A DNA stretch of 64,000 bases, from positions 8,198,822 through 8,262,821 of the forward strand of contig OY997655.1 of the NCBI GenBank assembly GCA_963921795.1. The letters are read 5' to 3'. The DNA is from Nannobrachium achirus (Eukaryota > Chordata > Actinopteri > Myctophiformes > Myctophidae). Positions 34,660 to 46,136 of the stretch are shown here, piece after piece; positions within the stretch are counted from its first letter, which is position 1, and each line of letters begins with the position of its first letter. A program made the translations under genes and the position numbers. Below the pieces are notes generated by a model. That model was given only the letters and a program-made list of their open reading frames with translations, ran no database searches and was not told the DNA's origin.

Positions 34660-34690
<31 letters not shown>
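34653..34690. repeat. CACG then CA microsatellite
   Basis: About seven GCAC units then CA. Unit 2 has a long pure CA tract here (53264-53370). Confidence 0.9.
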
Positions 34691-34996
34691 TCAAAATTCT
34701 CTCTCTCAAATGTTTTAATTTCAAGGGCTCTGAACCACTTTGAACACCTACGGTCCACAGCATTCATTATCGTCAAAAACTAAAAAAAATATATATAAAA
34801 AGAAAATCCACGAATTCAAGTCTGCAGGGTTGAGTGGGTAGTCGATAGAAAGAAAGCCATTTGGGGGTGAACTATCCCTTTAATGTCTTATTTATCCATT
34901 AATGGCCCTGCATAACCTTCCATGTGACACTTCCTCTTTCAATGACTCAACTTCCCTGTTCTGTAGAGTCTCTGCAACTTGAACATCAGTGTCAGC

Positions 34997-35195
<199 letters not shown>

Positions 35196-35201
35196 GCACA
35201 G

Positions 35202-35308
35202 GAAATGAAACTTGTATCTGTGTGACTGCAGTTTTACAATCTACAAAACAACAACCAGACTAAATCTCAATCTACAGACAACTGTTGACAGACAGAACTC
35301 ATTGACAG
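35202..35308 (+). other. spliced-exon-like module II, unit 1 copy
   Basis: GCACAG|GAAATGAAAC acceptor and GACAG|GTAAGG donor, 107 bp. MKLVSV is followed by TGA. It is more diverged from module I than the copies of each type are from one another, so the I/II split is older than the unit duplication. Confidence 0.5.
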
Positions 35309-37457
35309 GTAAGGACTGAACCAGAAAATCAAACATGTTACTGTACAATAGAACTGCATAGTTTATCCTAATCCTAATCCTAAATTTTAAAATATCTTTA
35401 ATAATACAAATATAAAGTCTATTGAAAGCAGTTTGGTTAGGAAAATAATATGTTTCTCTGGGATGGGCGTGGCAGTGTGTGATACTGAACGACATCAGGC
35501 TGGGATCAGTTTGCTTTGCAGGAAGCTGATCCACTCTGGGTCTGTAGAACGGATAGGGAAACGGTGTGTTCATGTACTGTATGTGTGTGTGTGCAAATGA
35601 CAGGATACAGTAGGCGGGCTCTAGACAGGATCAGAGCACTGAACACTAAATAGAAACTAGTCTAGTTTCCACAACACTGCAGAAAGCCTGCTGACGTGAG
35701 GTTAGAACGACAAGGCAGACATCCAGGCCTTGAGGCCTGTGAGGCCCAACCCAGAGAGCTGCAGACTGATGGTTGTGGAGTCACTTATAATATAGAAATT
35801 CATCGTTTAACTGATTGTATTACCAAATGAAAGCAAATAGATAATAGATAAATGTTCTGTACTGTGTGTATGTGTCTGTTATTGGGAGTGAAATTGTGTC
35901 TGTATGTGGCATAAATGAGAGATAATGAAGAATGTGCACTGACTATCAGCGTTACAGTTTTATTATTAGTTATGGTTTATGTACTTATTTTATTAACTAA
36001 TGGTTGGTATTCTGCAGGACAGTGAACCTTACAAGCACATGTGTTGTTTATACACATACGAAGTATTATGGATATTATTAGTAGTGTTTTTCCCACACCC
36101 CAGGACTATAGTGTTATAAGCAGAATATAATACATATAAGAATAATGCATTATAGACATAAGGGTTCTTAGCAAGTGTTACCTAAGCATATTTAGAAAAA
36201 TCTACCAGCTCACAATGTGGTGGAGTAAAAGTACAATATTTTCCTTTGGTAGCAGAGTAGAAGTACAAGTATTGGAAATTGGAAATACTCAAGTTAAGTA
36301 CAAATACCTTAAAATTGTACTTAAGTGCAATACTTAAGTAAATGTAAGTAAGTAAATCACACCACTGATTATCCAACTAAACTTAATGTTTATTTTTAGG
36401 CTATATTTCAATACATTATTTAATGGAAAATGATAAGCTTTCCTAAACCAAGCCCTGTTTCCATGATTATATATTACCTGTATGTTTATGTTTATGTTCT
36501 GCACTATAGCTTATTCTTCAGTTTAACCAAACACAGTGATTATCAACTGTTTTAATTTCAAAGACCCCCTTTTTGATAGAAATTAGTCTATGGGCCATTT
36601 GATATGATTTTCCTCTCTGGGACTCCAATCTACAGTACATGCTCAAAAGCCAGTGTTACCTTTAACTCATTGTTTACATGACTAAATGACTAAAATCTTT
36701 CCCCCTCCTGAAAGAGGCTAAAATCACATAGCCTATGGGTAGAATAAAAGTGTGTGTGACTGTGCCCTTACAAACAACAATGTTAGGCCACACTGTATCT
36801 AGCCTCGCGTAGCCAGGCTTACTCATCTGCAAAGAGAAAAGCCTGGTATCAGGCAGAGACCGTTCAACTTCCGCCGCGAGAATTTCACCGGCAGACTACA
36901 ACGCATGACGTAACTTCCGTTAAACACAGCACTTCCGCCACTAACGCTAGAACCAACCGGAAGTCATATTGTGGCCAGGGTGCACTGTATCCTGATTCCT
37001 GACACCTGACAGTAAGCAGCTATTCAAGAGATACAGAGTTAGGTTTTGATCAGGCTGCAACTTGATACATGTTTTTAGCGATTATTCTATTGATAATCTT
37101 TTCAATGAATTGAATAATCAAGAGGTACAATTAACAACTTAAGCATTATGTTTATACTTCATCACACAATGGTGTCTTTTTTTTTTGATTGATTATTTTA
37201 TTAGACAAAAATGGAGAATAGTACTAGTATAGTCAATCAATTCAAATGTAGTACATTACAAGTTAAACACCCTGCCTATAAAGGAACATCCTAAATAAGA
37301 CCTTTTACGGTCTTTTTTTACGTTGGAAGCCCTCTGTATTTAATTCATGGACATAATAAATAGCAAGCAAAGAAAACATTCAATAATATCGCAGTTATAA
37401 AAAACATATACTGTATAGGATCGGGGAAACAAGGGGGTGGGGCTCCGGCTAAGGTAA
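35309..37457. other. region downstream of module II (unit 1), no gene
   Basis: Parallels 54625-56510. It starts with sequence homologous to that after module I (GAAAGCAGTTTG, TTTCTCTGGGATGGGC). It contains a fish repeat with AAGTACTTAAGTA-type motifs at 36240-36350, and TAGCCTCGCGTAGCCAGGC at 36797, an end of the 20650 TIR family. A 180-bp stretch (36846-37025) is absent from unit 2. No ORF is supported. Confidence 0.55.
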
Positions 37458-37480
37458 GGGGGGGGGGGGGGGGGGGGGGG
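37458..37480 (+). repeat. G homopolymer, 23 bases
   Basis: The unit 2 equivalent (about 56516-56525) has 10 G. Both follow GGGGCTCCGGCTAAGGTAA. Confidence 0.9.
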
Positions 37481-37796
37481 CTATGGGAGAAGCAAACCTC
37501 CTTCTCTGGCCTCCTGAAAGGTGAATTTTCAGGGCAGTTTTGAAGGATGCCAGTGAGCTACATGTTGTAAGGGAGGTAGTCAAGGAATGTGTCATGCACA
37601 AAAAGTGAGAATAGTATATAATATTTTTATGTTGCTTTATACCCTAGACAGGGGTCATAACAACGATGTACAAGCTGCATTTCCCCAATTGTAAAAATCT
37701 GTTGAAAACATTTTTCCTATAAAGACATGCCCAAAATAGGTGTTGGTCATTTTGGTGGGGGCCAAGAAGGCCAGCATGTGCATCGTTGACCTTCAA

Positions 37797-37880
37797 TGTA
37801 TCCATATGTAACGCCCGGGATTCGAACCCTGCCACGTCTCCCAAGAAAAAAGTCAACATCTTAACCACTAGACCAAAGGA
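37797..37880 (-). repeat. tRNA-derived sequence on minus strand (unit 1)
   Basis: On the minus strand, TTTGGTCTAGTGGTTAAGATG has a perfect A box (TGGTCTAGTGG) and GGTTCGAATCC is a perfect B box. The anticodon arm is irregular (a run of T) and the acceptor stem does not close, so this is a SINE head or pseudo-tRNA. The unit 2 copy is at 56871-56948. Confidence 0.65.
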
Positions 37881-39751
37881 GTATCTTTATGGATCAGGGG
37901 AGAGTTAGAGGTTTTAGGCCATCAGGTTGAGGTTGTGAGCCACCAGTCCAGTGATAGTGATTGTTTTATAGGACTGAGCTGTCATAAATATTTGTCATTT
38001 GTAGGCTAAATGCCAATAATGTATTTCACTGATACATAGGCAATACTAATTATTAAATACAAACCAGGAAAAACATTGTAATGCCTGGGATTCAAACTCG
38101 GGTGTTACATTGGTGCAGTGACCCGGGTCGGGTTTGCCTGTGGGAGGAGGTCAAAAGGTGGGTGAGTGTAGCAGAGTGACTCACTGCCTCAGCCTGATGA
38201 TCTCCCCCAGTCCATAAGAATATCCCTTTGGCCTAGTTAGACTTCCATGTGGGAGACCTGGGTTCAAATCCTGGGTGAAACCACACAGTAATCAGGCAAA
38301 AATGTTGCATGTTTTCTGCCTGCCAGTTTGCTGCCTGTTTGTTTGCTGGCTGGCTGTTAAAGGGATATTTCAAACTTTGGTCATTTTATAGTCTAATCAG
38401 GCTTTTATGAACATCCTGAACAGTTTTTAATTTGCTTGATTCAATATTTAGATATTTGATGTAAATGTTACCAGGCCCTCCAGTCCCAGGGCCTCTCCCC
38501 ACCCATTGTAACTTCAAACTTCATGTTTTTTCATGTATTTTTAATAATTATTTCTTGTATTTCATTTTTTCCATTTTCCCAAATAATTAAAAATAAATGA
38601 AAAAAAATATATAGAAAAAACACGGCCTGCTCACGTATTAGGAAGGTAGTATGAGTCACCTGAAAAAATAATGGGTGTTTTTAATGAAACATTCATGGTT
38701 AAAATGGAGTTTGAAGTTACAATGGGTGTACCCAGGGGGCAAAGGAAGGTGTGCTGCATTTGCCCCGACATACAAAGTTGTCCACCAGAAATATTATCTA
38801 TGACCCAGTAGGATCACAACCTATATGGACAACCCGGTCAATTTGTACAACAAAGTCCAATATGGCCGCCTTTAGTTTTAATGGCGGGGTGAATAGGGCA
38901 AAATTTTAAACTGAGGGATATTTCCACGAAACTTCACAGGTTGATCAATGGTATACATATGAACATTTTTTGTATTGCAAGTTTCCATGAAATCCAATAT
39001 GGCCGCCACAATATGGCCGCCATAATGTAAGGACACAGAAAATAGGTTTTGCCTCTAATTTCTGAACCAGATGAGCTAGAAACGCAAACTTGGTGTCTAT
39101 TTCATGGTGTCTGACCATGGGAGACTCAATGGAATAGCTAATTTTATTATTGGGTGTGTCTGGACCTTTATTGTGCATATTTGCCAGATGGTGGACTCCC
39201 AAAATAGAGCTTCTACCATGATTGTTGACTGCTTTTGCAAATACAAGCAATATGAATCCATTTGCTAAGATTTATGGCACAGAAGGGACTTATACCTGTA
39301 TTATTCTTGAGTTTGCATGTTGTCAAAATGGCTGTAAACGAGATATTATATTTCCTGTCCGATTCTACTGTATGTAGTTGTAGCAATGACTTCAGATAAA
39401 ATCAGAGACCAAAACAAGGTATCTTAGAAATTATTTTTTAATTAAAAAAGAAGAAAAAAAGAGAGAGATTATCTCAATGAAATGAATGCAACTGCCCTTT
39501 TGGGTCTTTCACACATAGACATGCACATGCTTTCCAACAACTTCAGCTTCAGGGAAATTATAATGAACACATGATTAAAACAGGCTGCATTATAATGCAA
39601 ATAATTGCTAGTCACTATCACTGTCATGTGTACCTATCCTGCTGCATCTTGTCTCCAGTCCTTGGCAACGACACCCCAAGTAGCATGCAATTCCCTTCTT
39701 CGCACATGAACGGTAGGTTCCGTACGGAACCATTGTTTACTTAGAGATGGA

Positions 39752-39910
39752 AGGATGACCTCCCACTTGGGTAATGACGCCCCCTGGCGATCATTCAGAG
39801 AAACTACTTCAGCTCCCGTACTAACGTAGGTAGGAAGGGCCTGTCACTCAAACCGGAGTGACCCGCCTCCAGGCTATATAAGCCCCCGGAGGCGGAAGTA
39901 ACATCCTCTT
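39752..39910. repeat. DIRS inverted terminal repeat, left, with TATA box
   Basis: Matches the complement of 46515-46672 with no obvious mismatch. Contains GGCTATATAAGCC (TATATAA at 39875-39881), a promoter directed to the right. Confidence 0.92.
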
Positions 39911-39954
39911 AATACCACTCTCTGCCACATTCAGTGAAACAGAGGGGCATTACG

Positions 39955-40046
39955 TGGGAGGTCATCCTTCCATCTCTAAGTAAACAATGGTTCCGTACGG
40001 AACCTACCGTTTACTGTCAAGATTCCAGGATGACCTCCCACTTGGG
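39955..40046. repeat. DIRS internal complementary region
   Basis: Left half (39955-40011) is the complement of the outer left end; right half (40009-40046) equals the complement of the outer right end. They overlap on a single GTT (40009-40011), the complement of the AAC found at each terminus. This is the template thought to align the ends of the cDNA circle in DIRS elements. Confidence 0.92.
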
Positions 40047-40351
40047 ATTCTTAAACTCCCCTCTAAGCCACAACCTACTCTCATACCCCCACACACCCCT
40101 CATACGGGTGAGCACAGCCCAAACGGGCGTGACCCATCACCCAGAAGGTCCCAGGCCCACCGGACCTGGGTGTGAAGGCATGATAAAATAAGGAGAGACC
40201 CTGACAGACCGAAGTCCGCCTCATTCAACTAAATGAAAAGGACAAGTCCGCCTTATAAGTAAGACACACTATATAAGGAAAACACAGGGTCCCCCCCAAA
40301 ATACCCCAGGTGGCTACATGCCCACCTGTGGGAGGGGAAGATCCGACTCCT

Positions 40352-41410
40352 CTATGACGTAGAGGAGGCAACTGCACCCAGAACCGAATGCGCTAGCGAA
40401 GAGGATTCGATATCCAGGTGATAGTAGGCTGCAAAGGTAGAAGGCGAAGACCAATTCGCCGAAACACAAATCTCCTGAACGGAGACTCCCTTTGCCAGTG
40501 CCCACGAAGTAGCCACACCTCTAGTGCTATGGGCTTTAAGTGCCGCCGGCACTTCCACACCCGCACTAGAGTAAGCCAGCCTAATAGCATCCACAATCCA
40601 CCTCGAAAGAGTGGGTCTAGACACCGGCTTTCTGACAAGAACATTGCCCATTTCCACGAAGAGCTGAGAAGAAGCTCTAGAACCAGCAGTCCTGTCACAG
40701 TAGGCCTTCAATGCCCTGACAGGACAAAGGCAATTCAGCCGTTCATCCTCCACCGAGACAAACGGAGGAGGATGAAAAGCCAGAAGAACAACAGGCTCCT
40801 TAGGAACCACCATGTTCTTAGGAACAAACTTAAGATGAGGCTTGAGCAACACCTTGAGATCATTGTTCATAAACTGCATGCACTCCGCAGACACCGAGAG
40901 AGCTTGCAGGTCACCAACTCTTTTAGCCGTGGCCAAAGCCAGCAAAAGAGCCGTCTTGAAACTCAAAAGTTTCAAAGGCATCCCTACAAGCGGCTCAAAG
41001 GGAGCCCGACATAGGCCCCCTAGAACCACCTGCAGATCCCAAACTGGGAACAAAGACCTAGTCACCGGCCTCAAACGTTCAACTCCTTGCATGAACTTGA
41101 TGACCTCCGGGACTTTAGAAGGTGCCTTGCCCGCCACCCCCAGGTGACAGGCATTAATAGCCGCCAAATACCCCCTAAGGGTAGAAAATGCAAGACCACT
41201 TCTCAAGCGGTCCTGCATAAATTCCAGAATTTCCTGGGCTGATGCCACATGGGCCACCACCGGTGGAACACGCGACTCACACCAGTCCTCAAAGGCATTC
41301 CACCTTCCATCATAAGACGCCCTCGTAGAAGGCGCCTTAGCACTCTGAATGGTAGCAACCACTTCAGAAGAAAAACCAGCCGCCAGCAGGTTTAACCTTT
41401 CACGTGCCAA
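40352..41410 (-). CDS. DIRS tyrosine recombinase
   Basis: The recombinase portion covers about 352 residues from ARERLNLLAAGF to the stop. It has an N-terminal SAM-like region (APSTRASYDGRWNAFEDWCE), the first catalytic Arg in ATAKRVGDLQAL, the H-x-x-R box in HSTRGVATSWA and the nucleophile Tyr in STFAAYYHLD. The frame stays open upstream to 44185 (1277 codons in all), overlapping the RT ORF in another frame. A start codon for the recombinase alone is not evident, so translation by reinitiation, frameshift or a spliced message is inferred. Role: joins the circular cDNA to the target. Confidence 0.92.
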   Translation of the reverse strand: MARERLNLLAAGFSSEVVATIQSAKAPSTRASYDGRWNAFEDWCESRVPPVVAHVASAQEILEFMQDRLRSGLAFSTLRGYLAAINACHLGVAGKAPSKVPEVIKFMQGVERLRPVTRSLFPVWDLQVVLGGLCRAPFEPLVGMPLKLLSFKTALLLALATAKRVGDLQALSVSAECMQFMNNDLKVLLKPHLKFVPKNMVVPKEPVVLLAFHPPPFVSVEDERLNCLCPVRALKAYCDRTAGSRASSQLFVEMGNVLVRKPVSRPTLSRWIVDAIRLAYSSAGVEVPAALKAHSTRGVATSWALAKGVSVQEICVSANWSSPSTFAAYYHLDIESSSLAHSVLGAVASSTS

Positions 41411-44082
41411 ACCCACAGGTCTAGGACCTGCAGGTCTTGGTGGAAGATCTCCCCCCTGGCCTGACTCAACAGATCCCTGCACTGAGGCAGCTGCCAACCC
41501 GGTTCGCAAAGGAGAGGGGCGATCGCCGACCTCCACGTGCCCTTGTAGGGAGCCACCAGGAGCATCTCCAGACCGAACCTCCTGACTCTCTCCAGAGTGG
41601 GTCGGATTAAGTCGAAGGGGGGAAACGCGTACAGTAGACCTCTCGGCCACGTGTGCGCTAAGGCGTCCAACCCCAAGGGAGGACTGCCCTTCACCGCGAA
41701 GAACAACGGACACTTCGTATTCTCCGCTGACGCAAACAGGTCCACCACTGGCTGACCGAACTTGCGAAAAATCTGGCTCGCCACCCTGGGGTGGAGAGAC
41801 CAATCCTCGTAGCGAGAACCTCCCCTGGACAGGAGATCTGCTCCGCTGTTGAGGAGACCTGGGACGTGTAAGGCCCTGATCGACTTGAGGCGCGACAAGC
41901 ACCAAACCGTCAATTCTCGAGCCAGACGGTCCAGTGGCAACGACGACAGGCCCCCCTGTTTGTTGACATAAAACATGGCCGTCGTATTGTCTGTCCTGAC
42001 CAGGACGTGACAATGCAAAATCCAAGGCTCGAAATGCTTGAGCGCCAGGAGTATAGCCATCAACTCCAAATAGTTGATGTGACGACCCCTCATCTCCAGA
42101 GGCCAAAGCCCCTGCGCTGTGCGCCCCTCGAAAGTGGCTCCCCATCCACTGAGACTGGCGTCTGTCGTGATCGACTTGCGGGAAACCACCTCGCCAATCG
42201 AGACTCCGCTGGTGAGGAACCCCTCCACCAGCCACGGAGACAGGGCGATCGCGCAGGAAGGGGAAACCGTAACCTTCTTGTACTTCAAGGAGGGCGGGAT
42301 CCCGAGGGATAACATCCATCTTTGAAAAGGTCTCATATGAAACCTGCCCAAACGCAACAGATGTACTGCGGAAGCCATCATTCCCGTCAGTACCATGCAA
42401 CTCCTGTAAGTGACCTCCTGGCCCACTTGAAAGGAGTCGAGACATTCCCGAAACCTGTCCACCCTCTCCTCTGAGAGACGGGCCGACATGTCGGATGAGT
42501 CCAGAAGGACCCCAATGAATGTAAGACGACTTGCTGGAGTCAGCATGCTCTTGCCGTGGTTGACTATGAAACCTAAGGCCTTCAGGTGAGCCAAAACCAC
42601 TTGTGTGTGACGCGCCACTTCGTGGGCGGAGCTTGCTGAAATCATCCAATCGTCGATGTACGTCGCCAACCTGACGCCCTGCTGTCTCAGCGGGGCGATG
42701 GCTGCTTCGGTCACTTTCACGAAAACCCTCGGGCTCAGTGACAGACCGAAAGGGAGTACTGTATACTCGTACAGGCGACCCTCGAAGGCGAACCGTAGGA
42801 ATTTCCTGTGTGGGGGATAAATCTGGACGTGCTGATAAGCATCCTTCAGATCCACTGAACAGTGGAAATCCCCTTGCCTGACTGACCGTAACATGGTGGG
42901 TACAGTTAGCATCCTGAAAACGTATTTCTTCAGGTACACGTTTAGTGCCTTTAGGTCCAGGATGGGACGTAGCCCCCCCCCCTTTTTGGGCACCAGGAAA
43001 TAACGGCTCCAAAATCCCATGCGGGATTGGGTCCTGTCCAGCTCCACTATAGCACCCTTGCTTAGCAAGGAGCTGATCTCTTCTCTCAAAAGATTTGCTT
43101 TTAAACCACGCGCCCTGGTATGAATAACCCTGCTCGAAAGCGGGGGTATGTCTGCGAACTGTAACCTGTAACCCCTGGTTATCGTTCGAAATACCCAATG
43201 GCTCGGGTTGCATAACTTCCACTGGCGCGCGCAGCGTGCTAGCGTGTTTTGAGCGAGAGAAACCCCACCACTGTGCTTCCGTGACGGCGGAGCTTTTTGG
43301 CGGCCGGACCGGAAGTGGGGAACCTGCGTATCCGTATCCGGAACACCCGGATGCGGAGCGCAGGGGTTCAATAGGCCGCAAGGCGGGAACACCTTCTGAT
43401 TGTACCGCTTGACTAGCGGAGCTTTTTTGCGGCCGGACCGGAAGCGGGGAGCTAACGAATCCGTATCCGGTGAAACCGGAAGCGTTCGGTTTTCGCTCGA
43501 TAGAGCAACAGGAAGAGCAAAGCGATTCGACTGATAAACAGACTCGCCCACAACTAAAGCATTCTCCCCTGACAGGAGAGGAACTTTTACGTTTAATACC
43601 TGCTCTAAGGCCTTTATGCTTGTCCCTTGACCCGGGCTCATAGTAGGCCGACAGAATTTCTGACTCAAAGTTAAATTCATAGCATCGCTCACGCGAGGGA
43701 AAATCCACTCGCGCGCATGAGGAACCACATAATTGTTTGACGTTAACATTACTGGTTGCTGATAAAACCTGTGACTGATTAAAGAGTCCTGACGGGACTT
43801 CATCATTCTTACAGGAGGCATGCATAAAGGAGTCATATTGTCGACGCGAGGGATATCCCACTCGCGCGCTTGAGGAACCACATAATTGTTTGACAATAAC
43901 ATTACTGGTTGCTGATAAAACCTGTGATTGATTATCGAGTCCTGACAGGACTTCATCATTACTACAGGAGGCATGCATGATGGGGTCGTCTGTGCTAGTG
44001 CGAGAGAGTTGGACAGAGACAGACTTTGCTCTTTCAACATATTTATTGCTGACACAGGAGGCATCAAATTCAACATTTTCAT
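41392..44082 (-). CDS. DIRS reverse transcriptase / RNase H
   Basis: 896 codons, uninterrupted. RT blocks: FLVPKKGGGLRPILDLKALN, HCSVDLKDAYQHV, YTVLPFGLSLSPRVF, and the catalytic YIDDW. RNase H follows: SITTDASLSGWGA (Asp), INYLELMAI (Glu), LVRTDNTTAM (Asp), and LHVPGLLNSGADLLSR. The C-terminus (PVVDLFASAENTKCPLFF, YAFPPFDLI) matches the extra domain often called methyltransferase-like in DIRS elements. The N-terminal 270 residues are low similarity with repeats. The stop overlaps the start of the recombinase region by about 20 nt. Confidence 0.95.
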   Translation of the reverse strand: MKMLNLMPPVSAINMLKEQSLSLSNSLALAQTTPSCMPPVVMMKSCQDSIINHRFYQQPVMLLSNNYVVPQAREWDIPRVDNMTPLCMPPVRMMKSRQDSLISHRFYQQPVMLTSNNYVVPHAREWIFPRVSDAMNLTLSQKFCRPTMSPGQGTSIKALEQVLNVKVPLLSGENALVVGESVYQSNRFALPVALSSENRTLPVSPDTDSLAPRFRSGRKKAPLVKRYNQKVFPPCGLLNPCAPHPGVPDTDTQVPHFRSGRQKAPPSRKHSGGVSLAQNTLARCARQWKLCNPSHWVFRTITRGYRLQFADIPPLSSRVIHTRARGLKANLLREEISSLLSKGAIVELDRTQSRMGFWSRYFLVPKKGGGLRPILDLKALNVYLKKYVFRMLTVPTMLRSVRQGDFHCSVDLKDAYQHVQIYPPHRKFLRFAFEGRLYEYTVLPFGLSLSPRVFVKVTEAAIAPLRQQGVRLATYIDDWMISASSAHEVARHTQVVLAHLKALGFIVNHGKSMLTPASRLTFIGVLLDSSDMSARLSEERVDRFRECLDSFQVGQEVTYRSCMVLTGMMASAVHLLRLGRFHMRPFQRWMLSLGIPPSLKYKKVTVSPSCAIALSPWLVEGFLTSGVSIGEVVSRKSITTDASLSGWGATFEGRTAQGLWPLEMRGRHINYLELMAILLALKHFEPWILHCHVLVRTDNTTAMFYVNKQGGLSSLPLDRLARELTVWCLSRLKSIRALHVPGLLNSGADLLSRGGSRYEDWSLHPRVASQIFRKFGQPVVDLFASAENTKCPLFFAVKGSPPLGLDALAHTWPRGLLYAFPPFDLIRPTLERVRRFGLEMLLVAPYKGTWRSAIAPLLCEPGWQLPQCRDLLSQARGEIFHQDLQVLDLWVWHVKG

Positions 44083-44181
44083 TTCCCCGACACGGGGTAC
44101 AGAAAAACGCCCTCGTTTGGGGGAGGGGGACCGAGAGACACCTCGGACCCCCGCCCCAGCACAATCCCCCTCTTCCGAGTG

Positions 44182-46125
44182 TCATTTTCGCTGTCCCCTA
44201 CCGCGGCCACCGCGGTAGGAAGACGGCTGCCTGCCCTCCTTGGACGGGCGGCGCGGCTGAGTGCGCTCGGTAACCACAACCTTGCTGCGGGGCCTGTCAG
44301 GCGCCCTGGCTGCAGAGGCTCCCCTGGAGGAAGACGAGTGCTTCTTATAAGAAGCAGAGCGGCCCCTTTCCTTGACGCGGGAGGAGCGGGACGCCCTCCT
44401 AGCTTGCTGCGGTTCTTCCTGTGGCACTGTGGTGGACTCGACAATGTCCTTAGCAGCCTTAAAGAACGTGACTCTGCCCTGCAGCAGCTCCAAACCGCCG
44501 CCCATGAGGGTGGTGGGACTGTTCTCCATGTTGATGAGGGATTTATACATCTCCCCGCGAGGACCCAGAGGCTTCTCGCCCACGTCCCTCTTAGGCTCGA
44601 GGTCGACATAGTCGAGCCAGCGGGCTCTCTCAGCTTGGAGGTTATAATCCATGGACCTGCCCATCCACTTGACCGCATGCCAATTGACCTTCAGCATGAT
44701 GTCGAATAGGGTGTTTAGCTCCGCAGTGTGCTCCCCCGTGGGCAGACCTTTGACCAGGTCCTTGGTGGAAGCTAGCAAGAGCTGGATAAGATTAAGGTCC
44801 TTAGCAGCCAGAGCAGCGGACCGGTAGGCGTTACGAGCCCTGTCCGACTGCATCTTGTCCTCCAGGACAGTGAACCCCGGCGGGTTGGTGCCGACGGGGC
44901 CGACAAACGGCCCGTTTTTAGCCGTGCCCACATCCTTGTACTGGGGTCTGACGGAACTCAGAAAGGATTGTGCCAACAGGTGGTCCAGGTTAGGGCAGGT
45001 GGACATGCCTGCCTCCGCACCGCCAACCACATCCAACACAGAAAAAGGCAGCTTCCTGGGGTCTTTGTGTGTCTTCCATGAGGAATGGAGGGCCTTGGTG
45101 AATCCTTTCACCAGTGGCAGCCTGGAGAGGACATACGGGGCGGGAACCGAAGGCTCCTGCCCGGGCATTTCGTCATCATCCTCGGCCTCTTCAGAGGGGA
45201 GAGGAGGTGGCAACTCCTCTCCAACTCTGGCAAGAGCTCTCATGTAGACCGTGAGATGATCCAGCATTTCTGCTGCAGAATCGACGTCCTCTGCTCCCGC
45301 TTCACCCGCTTGACTGGCGGGTGGAGGGGCAGTGGCGCCTGAGGAGGACTGGGAGCTCCCTGCGGCGTCCAGTTGACGTGCTGGAGCCGCAGGGGCATTA
45401 CCTTTCACTGTGACCGTGAGTCGAGAACCATCGTCCTCGACGGAGTCCTCCTCCTCCTCCTCGCCCGTGTATCCAGAGTATTCAGAACCAGAACCCTCGC
45501 TCTGACAGGAGCTCAGGTCCGACTCGCGCCTGAAGGTCTGGACTGTTTTGGTGATGCTCACGTTGAGGGGAACGTCCCCGACGGTCACATCCGAGCGTTT
45601 CTTTTTGGGCACCGCGCCCGTAGGGGAAAAGGCTACCGGAGGGATGTTAGCCTTCTTGGTCGCCTTCTTAGCGGCGACTTCACCAGACCCGCCAGCTCCA
45701 GTGACAGTGGAGCTAGCTGCGGTCGGTTGCGCGGCAGGCGGTGTCTCATGTAGCACGGCGCCATCTTGACTTGGAATGGCGCGCTGTTTGCCAAACGGAT
45801 CTCCGGAAGGCAGCGCCGCACCTTGACCAACGGTGCGGGCCGCCTGGGGAAGGAAAGACTGGGCTGTGGGGTTGAGAGCAGTGGACCCACCTGGTGGAGC
45901 GCAGGCCCCGAGGCCTGCCCTGGCTAGGTAGAAGCGGTGTACCAGTACATCGTGGTCGTAGGCCACGCAGAAGTCACAGAAGGGTCCTGCTCTCCCCTGA
46001 GGACTCAGTGCCGAAAAGGCGTGTGCAACGCCCATGCAGCCGACACAGAGAGGGTGAAGATCCTGTCCGTCGATGAGTCCTGGACAGCCTGGACATTGCC
46101 TCGGCAGGAAGGCCAGAGGATCCAT
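44182..46125 (-). CDS. DIRS gag-like protein
   Basis: 647 codons, starting MDPLAFLPRQCPGCPGLIDG. The N-terminus has Cys pairs (CPGC, CVGC, CDFC) with nearby His, a zinc-binding-like region. The middle is acidic (YTGEEEEEDSVEDDGSR). A helical central part follows, and a basic C-terminus ends in RGGRGRGQRK, suited to RNA binding. The next ORF begins 100 bp before its end in a different frame. It is placed first after the right-end TATA box (46544-46550), with a leader of about 390 nt. Confidence 0.85.
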   Translation of the reverse strand: MDPLAFLPRQCPGCPGLIDGQDLHPLCVGCMGVAHAFSALSPQGRAGPFCDFCVAYDHDVLVHRFYLARAGLGACAPPGGSTALNPTAQSFLPQAARTVGQGAALPSGDPFGKQRAIPSQDGAVLHETPPAAQPTAASSTVTGAGGSGEVAAKKATKKANIPPVAFSPTGAVPKKKRSDVTVGDVPLNVSITKTVQTFRRESDLSSCQSEGSGSEYSGYTGEEEEEDSVEDDGSRLTVTVKGNAPAAPARQLDAAGSSQSSSGATAPPPASQAGEAGAEDVDSAAEMLDHLTVYMRALARVGEELPPPLPSEEAEDDDEMPGQEPSVPAPYVLSRLPLVKGFTKALHSSWKTHKDPRKLPFSVLDVVGGAEAGMSTCPNLDHLLAQSFLSSVRPQYKDVGTAKNGPFVGPVGTNPPGFTVLEDKMQSDRARNAYRSAALAAKDLNLIQLLLASTKDLVKGLPTGEHTAELNTLFDIMLKVNWHAVKWMGRSMDYNLQAERARWLDYVDLEPKRDVGEKPLGPRGEMYKSLINMENSPTTLMGGGLELLQGRVTFFKAAKDIVESTTVPQEEPQQARRASRSSRVKERGRSASYKKHSSSSRGASAARAPDRPRSKVVVTERTQPRRPSKEGRQPSSYRGGRGRGQRK

Positions 46126-46136
46126 GGCGAAGCAAT

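Noticed and set aside
36182-36376. Minus-strand 64-codon frame as a gene
   Set aside because: It lies in a fish interspersed repeat of AAGTAC-type motifs and is not kept in unit 2.
37797-37880. Functional tRNA gene on the minus strand
   Set aside because: A and B boxes are fine, but the anticodon and acceptor stems do not form. The copies move with the segmental duplication.
40352-44185. Single 1277-residue DIRS fusion protein
   Set aside because: Only the last 350 codons have recognisable recombinase sequence; the rest overlaps the RT ORF in another frame and shows no domain.
44179-44709. Plus-strand open frames across the DIRS element (44179, 44855, 45373, 40418)
   Set aside because: They are antisense shadows of GC-rich, stop-poor gag and recombinase coding sequence.
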